From contig NC_083522.1 in NCBI RefSeq assembly GCF_032362555.1, positions 6,612,001 to 6,676,000 on the forward strand: a stretch of DNA of 64,000 nucleotides, in the 5' to 3' direction. Below, one piece after another: positions 24,101 through 35,804 of the stretch; within the stretch, counting starts at the first letter, position 1, and each line of letters opens with the position of its first letter. This stretch comes from Amyelois transitella (lineage: Eukaryota; Arthropoda; Insecta; Lepidoptera; Pyralidae). The translations under genes and the position numbers were made by a program. Under the pieces are notes generated by a model that was not told the origin of the DNA, did not search any database, and saw only the letters and a list, made by a program, of their open reading frames with translations.

Positions 24101-24539
24101 TTTAGGCATTCTAGCTTTTAAATTCCACCTTTCGCGGTGAGCGGTGACCGCAGGGGTGTGCGACATGTGACCTATATCCAATTTTACGGTGATCGATGGA
24201 GTTGCAATTTTACATTACATACCTACACAAACACATCTCTATTCCGATTAACTGATTTTGATGCCCCACGGACAGATTAATTTCTATTACCAGTACCACT
24301 CACCCTTATTCAGTCTAGTTAAGACGTACAAAAATCTATATTACCTCTCAACCCACGTAATACTCCCGTCCGCGATATACCGAAAGCCATGTAACGTGGT
24401 ACTGGACATATATTCCCGGAAATTATCCCGGAATGGCCGGGGTTCTTTCTTCTGCTTCTCAGGCTCCAACTGCTGGAGACGAAGCTTCTTCTCTCCCTTG
24501 TTGTAGTCACCCAGGTGGTAGCTTTTTGGGGATACATGA
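12111..24539 (-). CDS. Pickpocket-type DEG/ENaC sodium channel subunit (first exon missing)
   Basis: This is an amiloride-sensitive-type cation channel subunit of the insect pickpocket family, at the plasma membrane. Exons found are 24345-24539, 23432-23561, 22698-22813, 22298-22400, 21146-21291, 16712-16799, 16277-16416, 15034-15164, 14605-14664, 14113-14284, 12659-12832 and 12111-12156 (TAA). They total 1501 nt (~500 aa), with every phase consistent. Family marks in order: [20 protein letters not shown] before TM1; TM1 ([19 protein letters not shown]); [20 protein letters not shown] then [40 protein letters not shown] then [22 protein letters not shown]; and TM2 with the GxS filter ([19 protein letters not shown]). 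The exon at 24345-24539 begins in mid-codon after a cttcag acceptor, so a short start exon lies upstream and was not found. The subtype cannot be assigned from sequence alone. Confidence 0.94.
12512..12642 (+). repeat. 3' part of the tRNA-derived SINE
   Basis: This matches the tail of the element at 9279-9512: ATATAAGTAAGTATTTATTA, a TAGTATTGTTGAGTTA block, TCGCAACACAAGTCTAGC and ACTTCGAGGCTAACTG. The tRNA head is missing. It lies in the last ppk intron. Confidence 0.75.
12934..13001. repeat. Imperfect inverted repeat (~24-bp arms)
   Basis: ATTTGCTTAAATGATGTCTC at the left is the near reverse complement of the right arm, which ends GACATTATTTAAGCGAAT. Between them lies a GC-rich centre (GGCGCCGACGACGG). 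This looks like a small foldback element in a ppk intron. Confidence 0.6.
13800..14095 (+). repeat. Dispersed repeat with GCAGTGCAGTTTGTTA block
   Basis: This shares ordered blocks with 58430-58680: GCAGTGCAGTTTGTTAC, GCTTCTTCTGCA, AATTTATT, GATATGACAATTA and TTAAGTGATATTG. Within it, 13921-13996 has arms that read CGTCAAATAAATTACTT and its reverse complement. This copy carries an extra palindromic insert compared with the other. Confidence 0.65.
15370..15612 (-). repeat. SINE-like repeat, antisense, in ppk intron
   Basis: A nearly complete copy runs from ATACATACAAACATATTATC through GATTAAAATAGTGACAGG and TCGCCTAAAAGAAGAATCC to CATCCATGGGAAAGAGATTG and a GCCGGAAACCACACGGCAC end. Confidence 0.85.
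17110..17350 (-). repeat. Dispersed non-LTR-type repeat, antisense
   Basis: The blocks GTCTGTCTGTCTGTATGTTC, GGTTCGATTTTGATGAAACT and TTTTATCCCG, with a CGCGAACACACG end, resemble the 3' region of the widespread lepidopteran repeat also seen at 25436, 34362 and 44335. The matching opposite end (GTCGCGGGGGAAAGCTAGTA) lies at 20711-20730. The material from about 17440 to 20620 therefore probably inserted into this older repeat. Confidence 0.55.
17440..17743 (+). repeat. Left arm of a ~300-bp inverted repeat
   Basis: The arm runs from AGCTACATTAATTTCCATCA to CAAGCGTCATAATATGCAT. It is the near reverse complement of 20322-20620, with shared blocks such as AAGCTGAAAATGAGTATAAT, CACAATCAAAAGCATTATTT and TTCCCCATGATTCCGGTTTA. 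Small indels and substitutions separate the arms. Confidence 0.85.
17744..18832 (+). mobile_element. TRIM (miniature LTR retrotransposon) with extra inverted LTR piece
   Basis: The 5' LTR is 17744-17999 and the 3' LTR 18472-18727, each 256 bp, TG...CA, and apparently identical. The primer-binding site at 18000-18017 (TTGGTGACCCCGACGTGA) fits the 3' end of tRNA-Trp plus CCA. The polypurine tract GGGGGGGAG ends just before the 3' LTR. The ~470-bp internal part has no gag or pol. After the 3' LTR, the internal start repeats (18728-18745), followed by an inverted copy of the LTR 5' end (18776-18832, ending CCACA). CATT flanks the whole composite on both sides. The ~200-codon ORF running across it is serine/threonine/arginine-rich and overlaps the LTRs, so it is not called a gene. 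Confidence 0.88.
19107..19120. repeat. Target-site duplication, left copy
   Basis: CCGATAACTACATA occurs here and again at 19738-19751, flanking the LINE insertion exactly. Confidence 0.85.
19121..19737 (-). mobile_element. 5'-truncated LINE (C-terminal ORF2 and 3' tail)
   Basis: The minus-strand ORF gives the region after the reverse transcriptase: [72 protein letters not shown] and [18 protein letters not shown], then the stop TGA. The element ends in (TATG)n and is flanked by a 14-bp target-site duplication, the hallmark of target-primed reverse transcription. The clade (RTE- or CR1-like) is not resolved. Shorter copies of its 3' end lie at 62994-63086, 58676-58760, 29945-30035 and about 27600-27720. 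Confidence 0.88.
19738..19751. repeat. Target-site duplication, right copy
   Basis: CCGATAACTACATA matches 19107-19120. Confidence 0.85.
20322..20620 (-). repeat. Right arm of the ~300-bp inverted repeat
   Basis: This is the reverse-complement partner of 17440-17743. The outer end TTAATGTAGCT and the inner end TATGCATAATATGACGCTTG both pair with the left arm. Together they enclose 2.6 kb of nested retroelements. Confidence 0.85.
21544..21700 (-). mobile_element. Diverged TRIM LTR fragment, antisense
   Basis: GCGGGAGTGATGATTCGGCT, AAGATCTTCCGCCAGGCTAG, GGGGAACCGCGGCTCC and TCGGAGGTTGTATATATGCT are the reverse complement of the LTR at 17744-17999, with many substitutions. The LTR 5' portion is not recognisable. 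It is a much older relic than the two full TRIMs, in a ppk intron. Confidence 0.75.
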
Positions 24540-25435
24540 CTGAAGACAAAAAAGAGAATATAGGGAGAAATCTATATATTTATTTGATGAAAGATCGAAT
24601 CGAATTTCAATGTTGAGAGAAACCTACGAAACTTGATATAATTCTTTTTAATTTTTGATAAAGTAGTTAAATTACCTAGTTACCGAATATACTTGGGTAC
24701 CTAGTAATTAACTAAACATAAAAAAGTTTTTGAATGCCTATTTTTTTTGGGAATTTTGTGTTGCATTATCAGCAGTAAGAGCCTTAAAAGCTCGGTATAG
24801 ATACAAGTACTATAAAAAGTAAAGTCTCAAATGCGTAATCATGCCTGCAATTTTCTAATTAGGATGAAAACCATATGACAATATACCCCGTGGTACCTGC
24901 CTACCTACCTACGTCCTGCGTGAGAAAAAAAAATGATTTATTCCAAAAACACTTTACCTAAAATCTTCTGCCATGATCCTGCGTTTTGCTATATAATTGG
25001 AATAAACAAATTCTCTGTTATTTCAAACTAAAAATGAACTTATAAAAATACACTTATTAAATCACTTTCTGTTTGTTTTCACATAAGTTGCGGAATTTGA
25101 ACGCATAGCTCGAGGAAGCGTCCATTCGACTCGAAATTGGTGTTAGACTCATCGCAGTATTTTGCCAGTCTCTAATAACCGGTTTAAAAAGAGTTCAAAA
25201 AGGCTTTCAGACACGAAAATCCCTTGTGTTTTGTGATTAATTACTAAAATTAATTAGAAGTGTATGAAAATAAACATTTCGTAGAAACATTGTTGCGTGC
25301 TATATCGGTATGCTAATTTAGGTCTAGACTCATAATCATCATAAAATTACATTGTATGTATCTATGTATAAACAAGATGATATGGTGGGGTTATGTGCCA
25401 GTAACACTCAAATTTTCTCGCCATACATTGGCATA

Positions 25436-25712
25436 CTAGCTGTGCCCGCAACTTCGTCCGAGTGGAATAGTTATTTTGGGCATCATTGAAGCCCTCAAGG
25501 ATGATTAATTTTCCCCGTTTTTTTTCACATTTTCCATTATTTCTTCGCTCCTAAAAGTTACAGCGTGATGTAATAATATAGCCTAAAGCCTTCCTCGATA
25601 AATGGTCTATTCAATACAAAAATATTTTTTCAATTCGAACCAGTAGTTCCTGAGATTAGCACGTTCAAACAAACAAACAAACTCTTTAGCTTTATGATAT
25701 TAGTATAGATCT
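25436..25712 (+). repeat. Dispersed CTAGCTGTGCCCGC repeat
   Basis: Starts CTAGCTGTGCCCGCAACTTC, contains TATAGCCTAAAGCCTTCCTC and ends AAACAAACAAACAAACTC and ATTAGTATAGAT. This is the 3'-region repeat seen throughout Lepidoptera. Related copies lie at 34362-35045 and 44335-44535, with short pieces at about 23685 and 39780. Confidence 0.7.
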
Positions 25713-25739
25713 GCATCCTAGTTGCGTCCTCACCTCTCT

Positions 25740-25970
25740 GGAGATGAGCCGGGGTTACCCCTATGACCACGATAGTGGATAATCCTTATTTTTACATGAA
25801 ACGAGTCGATGGATGTGTACCCATAAACCAGCTGCTAAATAAATTACGCAGGTTTCCTCACGATGTTTTTCCTCACTGTAGAGCAGGTATAATTTCTTAT
25901 CATATGCTTTTGATCAGCACTAATCACTATAATCAAAGGCTTACAGTCAGGTGGGTAGTGGATATCTGAT
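25740..25970 (+). repeat. Dispersed TTTCCTCACGATGTTTTTCC repeat
   Basis: CGCAGGTTTCCTCACGATGT and the preceding ATGAAACGAGTCGATGG block belong to another family common in Lepidoptera. Related copies with CGAAGCGATTCCCG or GGAGCGACTCCCG blocks lie at about 27185-27300, 43235-43420 and 43790-43910. The short ORF across it is not a gene. Confidence 0.55.
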
Positions 25971-27599
25971 GTATTATTGGCTGCACCCAGTTCTCTCACG
26001 TGTATTTTTGGCATGGCGATGGTCAACCAAATCCGGTCTCGACCTAACTTGTTTCTTTTGTAAAACATTAGGCCAGTCTTCATATTTAATGCATGTGGTA
26101 ATTTTTGATTGATTATTTGCATGACATCACTATTATTAGGGAACAATTTGGATACAAAAAATAATGATGGAATTATGATGTACTTTTTTATAATTATCAT
26201 TAGCACTGTACTTTGTACGTGGCTGATAAAGTTGATTACACCTTATTTCGGAAAGAATCGGATTTCAATTATTGATAGTAAAGGTAAAATAATTAGCGAA
26301 ATTGTGATGTGGCCGAAAAAGATAAATAATAAATAGATACCTAGTTCTAGTTTATATTTCTTAGTCGTTCATAGTCTTATTTATATTTCTTATATAAATA
26401 TTTATTATCTTAAGGGAGTACCTATATATCTATATTAGGTATCATAGTTATGCTTTTTTGCAACTACAATGGTCGAAGGAAAGGCTTTATGCATGAAATT
26501 CTTCTTTTAGGTGATAACCTCCTGTCAACATCATGAGACTATCGGCTCAGCCCACTCCATGTAAAGGATTAAGACAGTAAAGACTGGCAGTTACTACGGG
26601 GTCGTTGACAGGAATACTTTGGACCATAGACGAGGCCTGGCTGTAGATCCACTATGGCCAATGCTCAGATAAGATCGCTAGTAGACTTCTGTCGAGCGAG
26701 CTTTAAGAGCGAAAAGAAAGATGTGAAGTGCTTATTGCGGAAAATACTCGTACCACATAGAATGAAAGGTGAAGAAAAATTAATAATAGTCTTAACGTTA
26801 ATAATTATCATAATCTTATCTCACTCTCTTATCATAGTATATATTTTCCACATAATGTTATCTTCTTTTCTGAAGAAGAAATACTTAAATATTTATTTTT
26901 AGCACTGTAACTATTATAGCAAAGAGAATTTTTTTTATGAGAACATGATCTAGGGCCTTGTAAATAATAATGGAGGATTTGTATTAAAAAGAACCAATGC
27001 AGAGTAATTTTTTTTATTACAATCCTGTTCATGCTATCTTTCTCGATCTGGTAGAGGTAATTTCGTTATAGTCGACTCTGAAACAAAAAAAATACTTTCT
27101 TATAAATAATCAGTCTTTAATATGAGCAACCTTGACTGTATCTCGCATTGGATGGAGTAAACTGTGTAAATAAAATATTAATTTTCTCAGCTCTTTGGAG
27201 AAGAGCACGGGGAGCGCCGTTTGACCTTGATCCTAGTTTGGTTAGTCAAGTTTTTACACGAAGCGATTCCCGTCTGACCTAAAATATGGTCAAAATTCCA
27301 TCAACTCTGTAGTCGTTCATCGCTACATGAAAATGTAAAGACAATCAAGTTGAAAGCGCTTAAAAGCAACATCACAAAAATTACCCGTTCTACTGCATTG
27401 TAATAATAATTTTGGGTTTCATTTACAAATTGACTAGCTGTTTCCGAGAATGTTGATCTGGTAGGAAATTGTAGGAACTTTAAACTTCCAATATTTAAAA
27501 GCAAGTGTGTAAGTATGCGAGTACAAAATGGGCATTACAAGAAGAAGGCCTTGACAAACGTACCGTGATCAAATCGTGTACATCCTGGCTGAACGTAAA

Positions 27600-27720
27600 A
27601 TTACGAATATCCAAAAACGGGACATAAACTTAGGAACTTGTTTGAAAAGATTGATGAATGTGGATAAAGCAAAAAAAAAACTGTAGCTTCTGCCTAGATG
27701 CGTGAATTTGTGTAAGTAGT
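27600..27720 (+). repeat. Decayed LINE 3'-end remnant
   Basis: GATTGATGAATGTGGATAAA followed by GCAAAAA and CTTCTGCCTA resembles the end of the LINE at 19121-19737, heavily diverged. It sits immediately downstream of the amylase stop codon. Confidence 0.4.
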
Positions 27721-27728
27721 ATACGTGT

Positions 27729-31905
<4,177 letters not shown>

Positions 31906-31946
31906 CGTCGTGGCCACTGGAACCAATCTACTAATTGAGTGTTTTT

Positions 31947-31992
31947 GTCTGATTTAATAATCCGAGTATAATATTATATGTTATCTGATAAG
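31947..31992 (-). promoter_or_regulatory. Amylase core promoter: GATA palindrome, TATA box, initiator
   Basis: Read on the minus strand, a palindromic GATA site (CTTATCAGATAA, 31981-31992) abuts a TATA-like CATATAATATTATA (about 31967-31980). About 27 nt further on is ATCAGAC (31947-31953), which fits the arthropod initiator. The start codon follows ~42 nt later. GATA factors commonly drive midgut genes in insects. Assigning this site to them is inference. Confidence 0.6.
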
Positions 31993-32540
31993 TTATTAAT
32001 TAATGATAATTAAGTTACCACCAAAGGATTTAATAACTTTATCCGAGCAATCTCAGATTGTGACGAATTGTCACTAACTAATTGTGTGATTTATAAATTT
32101 CTAAATTATTTGATTTTTCAACAAAGATACCGGTATATTTCTTTCCGTGATAAAAATGTTAATGAAGAAAGAAGTTACCTAAATATTCTCTTAATCAGTT
32201 TCGCGCTTGATGAATGTACCTAATCTCTTAGTCACCTTTTACTACATGTATGAAAAAGAGATGGAATGGTCCTATTCCATAAAAGGAAACAACGAATTCC
32301 CTTTACCATACACTCGTAAAAAATAACAAAAAGTAGATTGTTATAGTTTATGTAAACTTGCATATATATATATATATATATATATGTCATAAATACCCGC
32401 GGTTTTGTCCTCTGTGGCTCTTCCTACACTCATCATCGTCATGGCATTATTCTTCTATTATTCAAAGGATTTTTAGGAGATTTACCATTAAAGAAAGAAA
32501 AGAAAAATTAACCATAATACGAAAAGATTAACGTATTAGT
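31993..32540. other. AT-rich spacer with (TA)n and SINE fragment
   Basis: No gene was seen upstream of amylase. A fragment of the abundant SINE-like family lies at about 32205-32285 (TCTTAGTCACCTTTTACTAC, AAAAGAGATGGAATGGTCCT). A simple (TA)n run lies at about 32364-32384. Confidence 0.6.
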
Positions 32541-32583
32541 ACTTAACAACATTGCGAGAAGTGGAAAGAAAAAAGATAGACGC

Positions 32584-33573
32584 TGTGGCGCCATCTCTAC
32601 GCCACTCGTCAACAACATCAAATCGCACAACAACTGTCAATCATCTCGAAGAAATCGACGCGCTCAGCCAATAGCAGCGAAGAACCCAAATCGCGATTTC
32701 AGAGATTTCACGGATTGGAGCTATATATACAACCTCCGACACAACATCGTTGGAGCCGCGGTTCCCCAGGCATAACACCTAGCCTGGCGGAAGATCTTCC
32801 CTTTGGTGGCGGTCGAGCCGAATCATCGCTCCCGCTACATTGGTGACCCCGACGTGATTGGAAGCAACCTTCTCCATCATCATCAACTCCAATCCTCAGC
32901 ATCACTCCTCACTCTGCAAGCAGACTCACAGCAAGCCAGCAACTGGGTATCGGAGCAGGTCCATCGCAGCCAACGCAACGAGCTTCCTGGTCCTGTCTCC
33001 ACCCGCACTCACTCTCATCGACTTCAGCGACCGACGCATCGACCGCAGCCCACGCCTGGATCTCTTCGACGGCCGCTCTTCTCTCCAGCGTGGCAGCTCT
33101 GCACGATAACTCCCGGCGCCAACAAGTCGACTTCGCTCTCTACTGTCTCGACTCACCGCAGACTACGAGCAACGCAACGGCTCACTCCTAACTCACTAGG
33201 ACTTCGAGCAACTTCCGACTCACTAGAAGATAACTGGCACTTGCAAGCTACAACTGAAGCACAGATTGCACAGCAAGAAGATCAAGACTTCAGACCTACG
33301 GTCTTGGGGGGGAGTACTGTGGCGCCATCTCTACGCCACTCGTCAACAACATCAAATCGCACAACAACTGTCAATCATCTCGAAGAAATCGACGCGCTCA
33401 GCCAATAGCAGCGAAGAACCCAAATCGCGATTTCAGAGATTACACGGATTGGAGCTATATATACAACCTCCGACACAACATCGTTGGAGCCGCGGTTCCC
33501 CAGGCATAACACCTAGCCTGGCGGAAGATCTTCCCTTTGGTGGCGGTCGAGCCGAATCATCGCTCCCGCTACA
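32584..33573 (+). mobile_element. Complete TRIM (miniature LTR retrotransposon), second copy
   Basis: The 5' LTR is 32584-32839 and the 3' LTR 33318-33573, both 256 bp. They differ by perhaps a single base (TTTCACGG versus TTACACGG near 32706 and 33440). The primer-binding site TTGGTGACCCCGACGTGA starts at 32840, and a GGGGGGGAG purine tract precedes the 3' LTR. The internal 478 bp is closely similar to the copy at 17744 and lacks gag, protease, reverse transcriptase and integrase. The flanks AGACGC and ACACGC look like a 6-bp target-site duplication with one change. It is non-autonomous and presumably mobilised by an unseen partner. Confidence 0.9.
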
Positions 33574-33975
33574 ACACGCCCTAGAGATGTGGTGCTGGAG
33601 GAGAATGCTTGGTGTGTCTTGGACAGAGTTCCGCACTAACGTCTCGATACTCCATGAGCTCGGTATTAAGCAGCAACTATTTCCCTTAGTACAATCTCGC
33701 ATTTTGTCATTTTTTGGACACGTTACAAGGAGAGGCAACCGATCCATAGAACGGCTTGTTGTCCAGGGTAAAGTGGAAGGCTCTCGACCGCGCAGGAGGT
33801 CACCCATGCGATGGACCGACCAAATAAAGTCTGTGATTGGCGGTTCACTTAACGAGTGCAGCAGGATGACTTCCAGCAGGGAGAAATGGCGGGACATCGT
33901 AAGGCGCACATTGGCGCCCGCCTACAACACTACATGATGACCACGACCACTCTGTCAAGAGTGACACGACTAAGA
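33574..33975 (+). mobile_element. Non-LTR retrotransposon ORF2 C-terminal fragment
   Basis: This encodes ALEMWCWRRMLGVSWTEF, RTNVSILHELGIK, LSFFGHVTRRGNRSIERLVV and GKVEGSRPRRRSPMRWTDQI. It stops near 33937 and ends in an AAGAAGAAG-type tail. It is the far C-terminus of a LINE. The codons just before the TRIM (ATAGACGC, about 32575-32583) read Ile-Asp-Ala in the same frame. The TRIM therefore split a pre-existing LINE copy. Confidence 0.78.
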
Positions 33976-34109
33976 AGAAGAACTTAACAACAGACATAAA
34001 TTTAGAAGCGGAAAGTTTTTATTTTAAATGCACTAGCTTTATCCCGCAGCACCATAACTGTGATAAATGTCATTTTTCCATGACCGTGTGAATATTCAGA
34101 AATAAAGTA

Positions 34110-34245
34110 CTATTTGAATCTCAATTCTATCATTAAGCCAAATAGCTGAACGTGGCCGTTCAGTCTTTTCTAGACTGTTGGCTTTGTCTACCCCGCAAGG
34201 GATATAGACGTGACCATATGTATAGGTATGTATGTATGTGACTAA
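34110..34245 (+). repeat. SINE-like repeat, sense, 3' half
   Basis: TTTGAATCTCAATTCTATCA, AGCCAAATAGCTGAACGTGG, GACTGTTGGCTTTGTCTACC and CAAGGGATATAGACGTGACC lead into the (TATG)n-like tail. It is 5'-truncated. Confidence 0.85.
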
Positions 34246-34361
34246 GGATAAATTCACTTTACTAAGTAGTACAACTATGTCCATTCAAACTTGGCATACG
34301 AAGTACATCATGTCGCCTTAAGCGGACCCTAAATTTCGAGGCGTAAAACGATAAATATTAA

Positions 34362-35045
34362 GTATCTACTAGCGACCCGCCCCGGCTTCGCACGGATGCA
34401 CAGCCGATACTAAATATATCTCTATTAGAACTAACTAAAGGACCGCCCGCAAAGCGGCTAAGTCTTGCTCACTTCGCAACGGGCCGTGCAGCAGAAATCG
34501 TAATATTTTAATTTCACCACAACTTCAAAACCAAACGTCCAATTTTTATCATTCAAAGACCAAATATTATCTACATAAACTGTACTTATTGATGAAATTA
34601 TTTATTTTGATAAGGATTAATAGCAGGAGTAAATAAAACGCGTTTAAATGTAGACCAAAAAAAATTCAAGATATTTAAATAAGAATGTGGTTGTTGTGCC
34701 TCACTCGACATAGATAGGTATAGTGTGTCGCGGACTTTTTTGTAGATATTTATAAGATCTACAATTAATTAAAACATTTTATGGTTCTATCTTTTGTAGT
34801 TTAGGCAGCGTACGCAAAATAAGTAACTTTTTGGTTGATTTTTTTCAGTTTGTGTCCGAAAAATCCAAATATATTACGGAACCCTATTTTTTTCCAAAAT
34901 AAAATATAGTCTATGTTACTCGTGGATAATGTAGCTTTCGAATTGTGAAGAATTTTTAAAATCGGTCCAGTAGTTTTTGAGCCTATTCATTACAACCAAA
35001 CAAACAAACAAACAAAGTTTTCCTCTTTATAATATTAGTGTGGAT
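34362..35045 (+). repeat. Dispersed CTAGCGACCCGCCCCGGCTT repeat
   Basis: Starts CTAGCGACCCGCCCCGGCTT with CGCACGGATGC, contains GAAGAATTTTTAAAATCGGT and CAGTAGTTTTTGAGCC, and ends ACAAACAAACAAACAAAG and ATAATATTAGTGTGGAT. This is a long copy of the family also at 25436 and 44335. No intact ORF is present. Confidence 0.7.
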
Positions 35046-35804
35046 AAGAACTTGTAACCATCTAAATTTTTTAACTACACACCTACATAATCTACGTGGT
35101 TAAAATATTTCATTCGAAATAAATAGTTAGGTATTATACAAAAATATAATATCGAAATAGTTAGGAAACTATGCATAGCAATTTATTGCAATTTTAATTT
35201 GAGTATAATATTTGCAGGACAATGTACGGAGGTACCTATATATTTTTTATTTCGCGCCATTTGGAACATCGCTAGTAGTTTCATTACTTTTATTAGAAAA
35301 ACAATATTTATATAGTCATCCTTAAAATTTAAAATATATTAAATACTGTTGTTTAAAGTTTTGCTTATTAAAAGGCTAAATAAAATAATACTTTATTTAA
35401 ATTGATTTAAAAAGATATTAAGTCTATTTTTTTTTTGTAATAGCAACCCTGATAATCGTTTCTGTCTGGAGGTTTCTCATTCATTCAATTTTTATTTGAT
35501 ATCATTCATTCAAAAACAACTTTTTCTGTGATGTGAACGTGAAGAGAAGGGCAACTTTGTTCGAAGCTTACTTCATACTTTATTTACCTGTTTTTAGTGT
35601 ATTGTTAGAAATACAATTCAAATCATCACTTTAGTGCGTGTTCATTTTTCATTCCGTAAAAGTTATTCAGTGGACTTCAATCATTACATCTAAGTTTACT
35701 CGAGTTTCGTAGTTCTGGAGGCTAACCACTCTCCGAGGTGTTTATTTTTTTAAGCTCAAATTCCACAGTTGTGTTTATTAGTGAATTGCGTTGTTATATT
35801 CGCT

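Larger units (their letters stand above)
24540..27728. other. Intergenic DNA between ppk and amylase
   Basis: The ppk start exon should lie in this stretch but was not recognised. Repeats occupy 25436-25712 and 25740-25970, 27185-27300 and about 27600-27720. The plus-strand ORF at 26109-26336 has a hydrophobic stretch but no splice or homology support. Confidence 0.45.

Noticed and set aside
26109-26336. Plus-strand ORF with a hydrophobic segment (IMMYFFIIIISTVLCTWLIK)
   Set aside because: It is AT-rich. Runs of A/T codons produce Ile/Phe/Leu stretches by chance, and no splice sites, start context or homology support it.
26654-26902. 82-codon ORF beginning MANAQIRSLVDFCRASFK
   Set aside because: The second half is a poly-Ile/Leu run from AT-rich DNA, and the first half resembles repeat-derived sequence. 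There is no independent support.
32364-32384. (TA)n run as a possible regulatory or origin-like element
   Set aside because: A simple dinucleotide microsatellite, which is common in this genome and has no associated signal.
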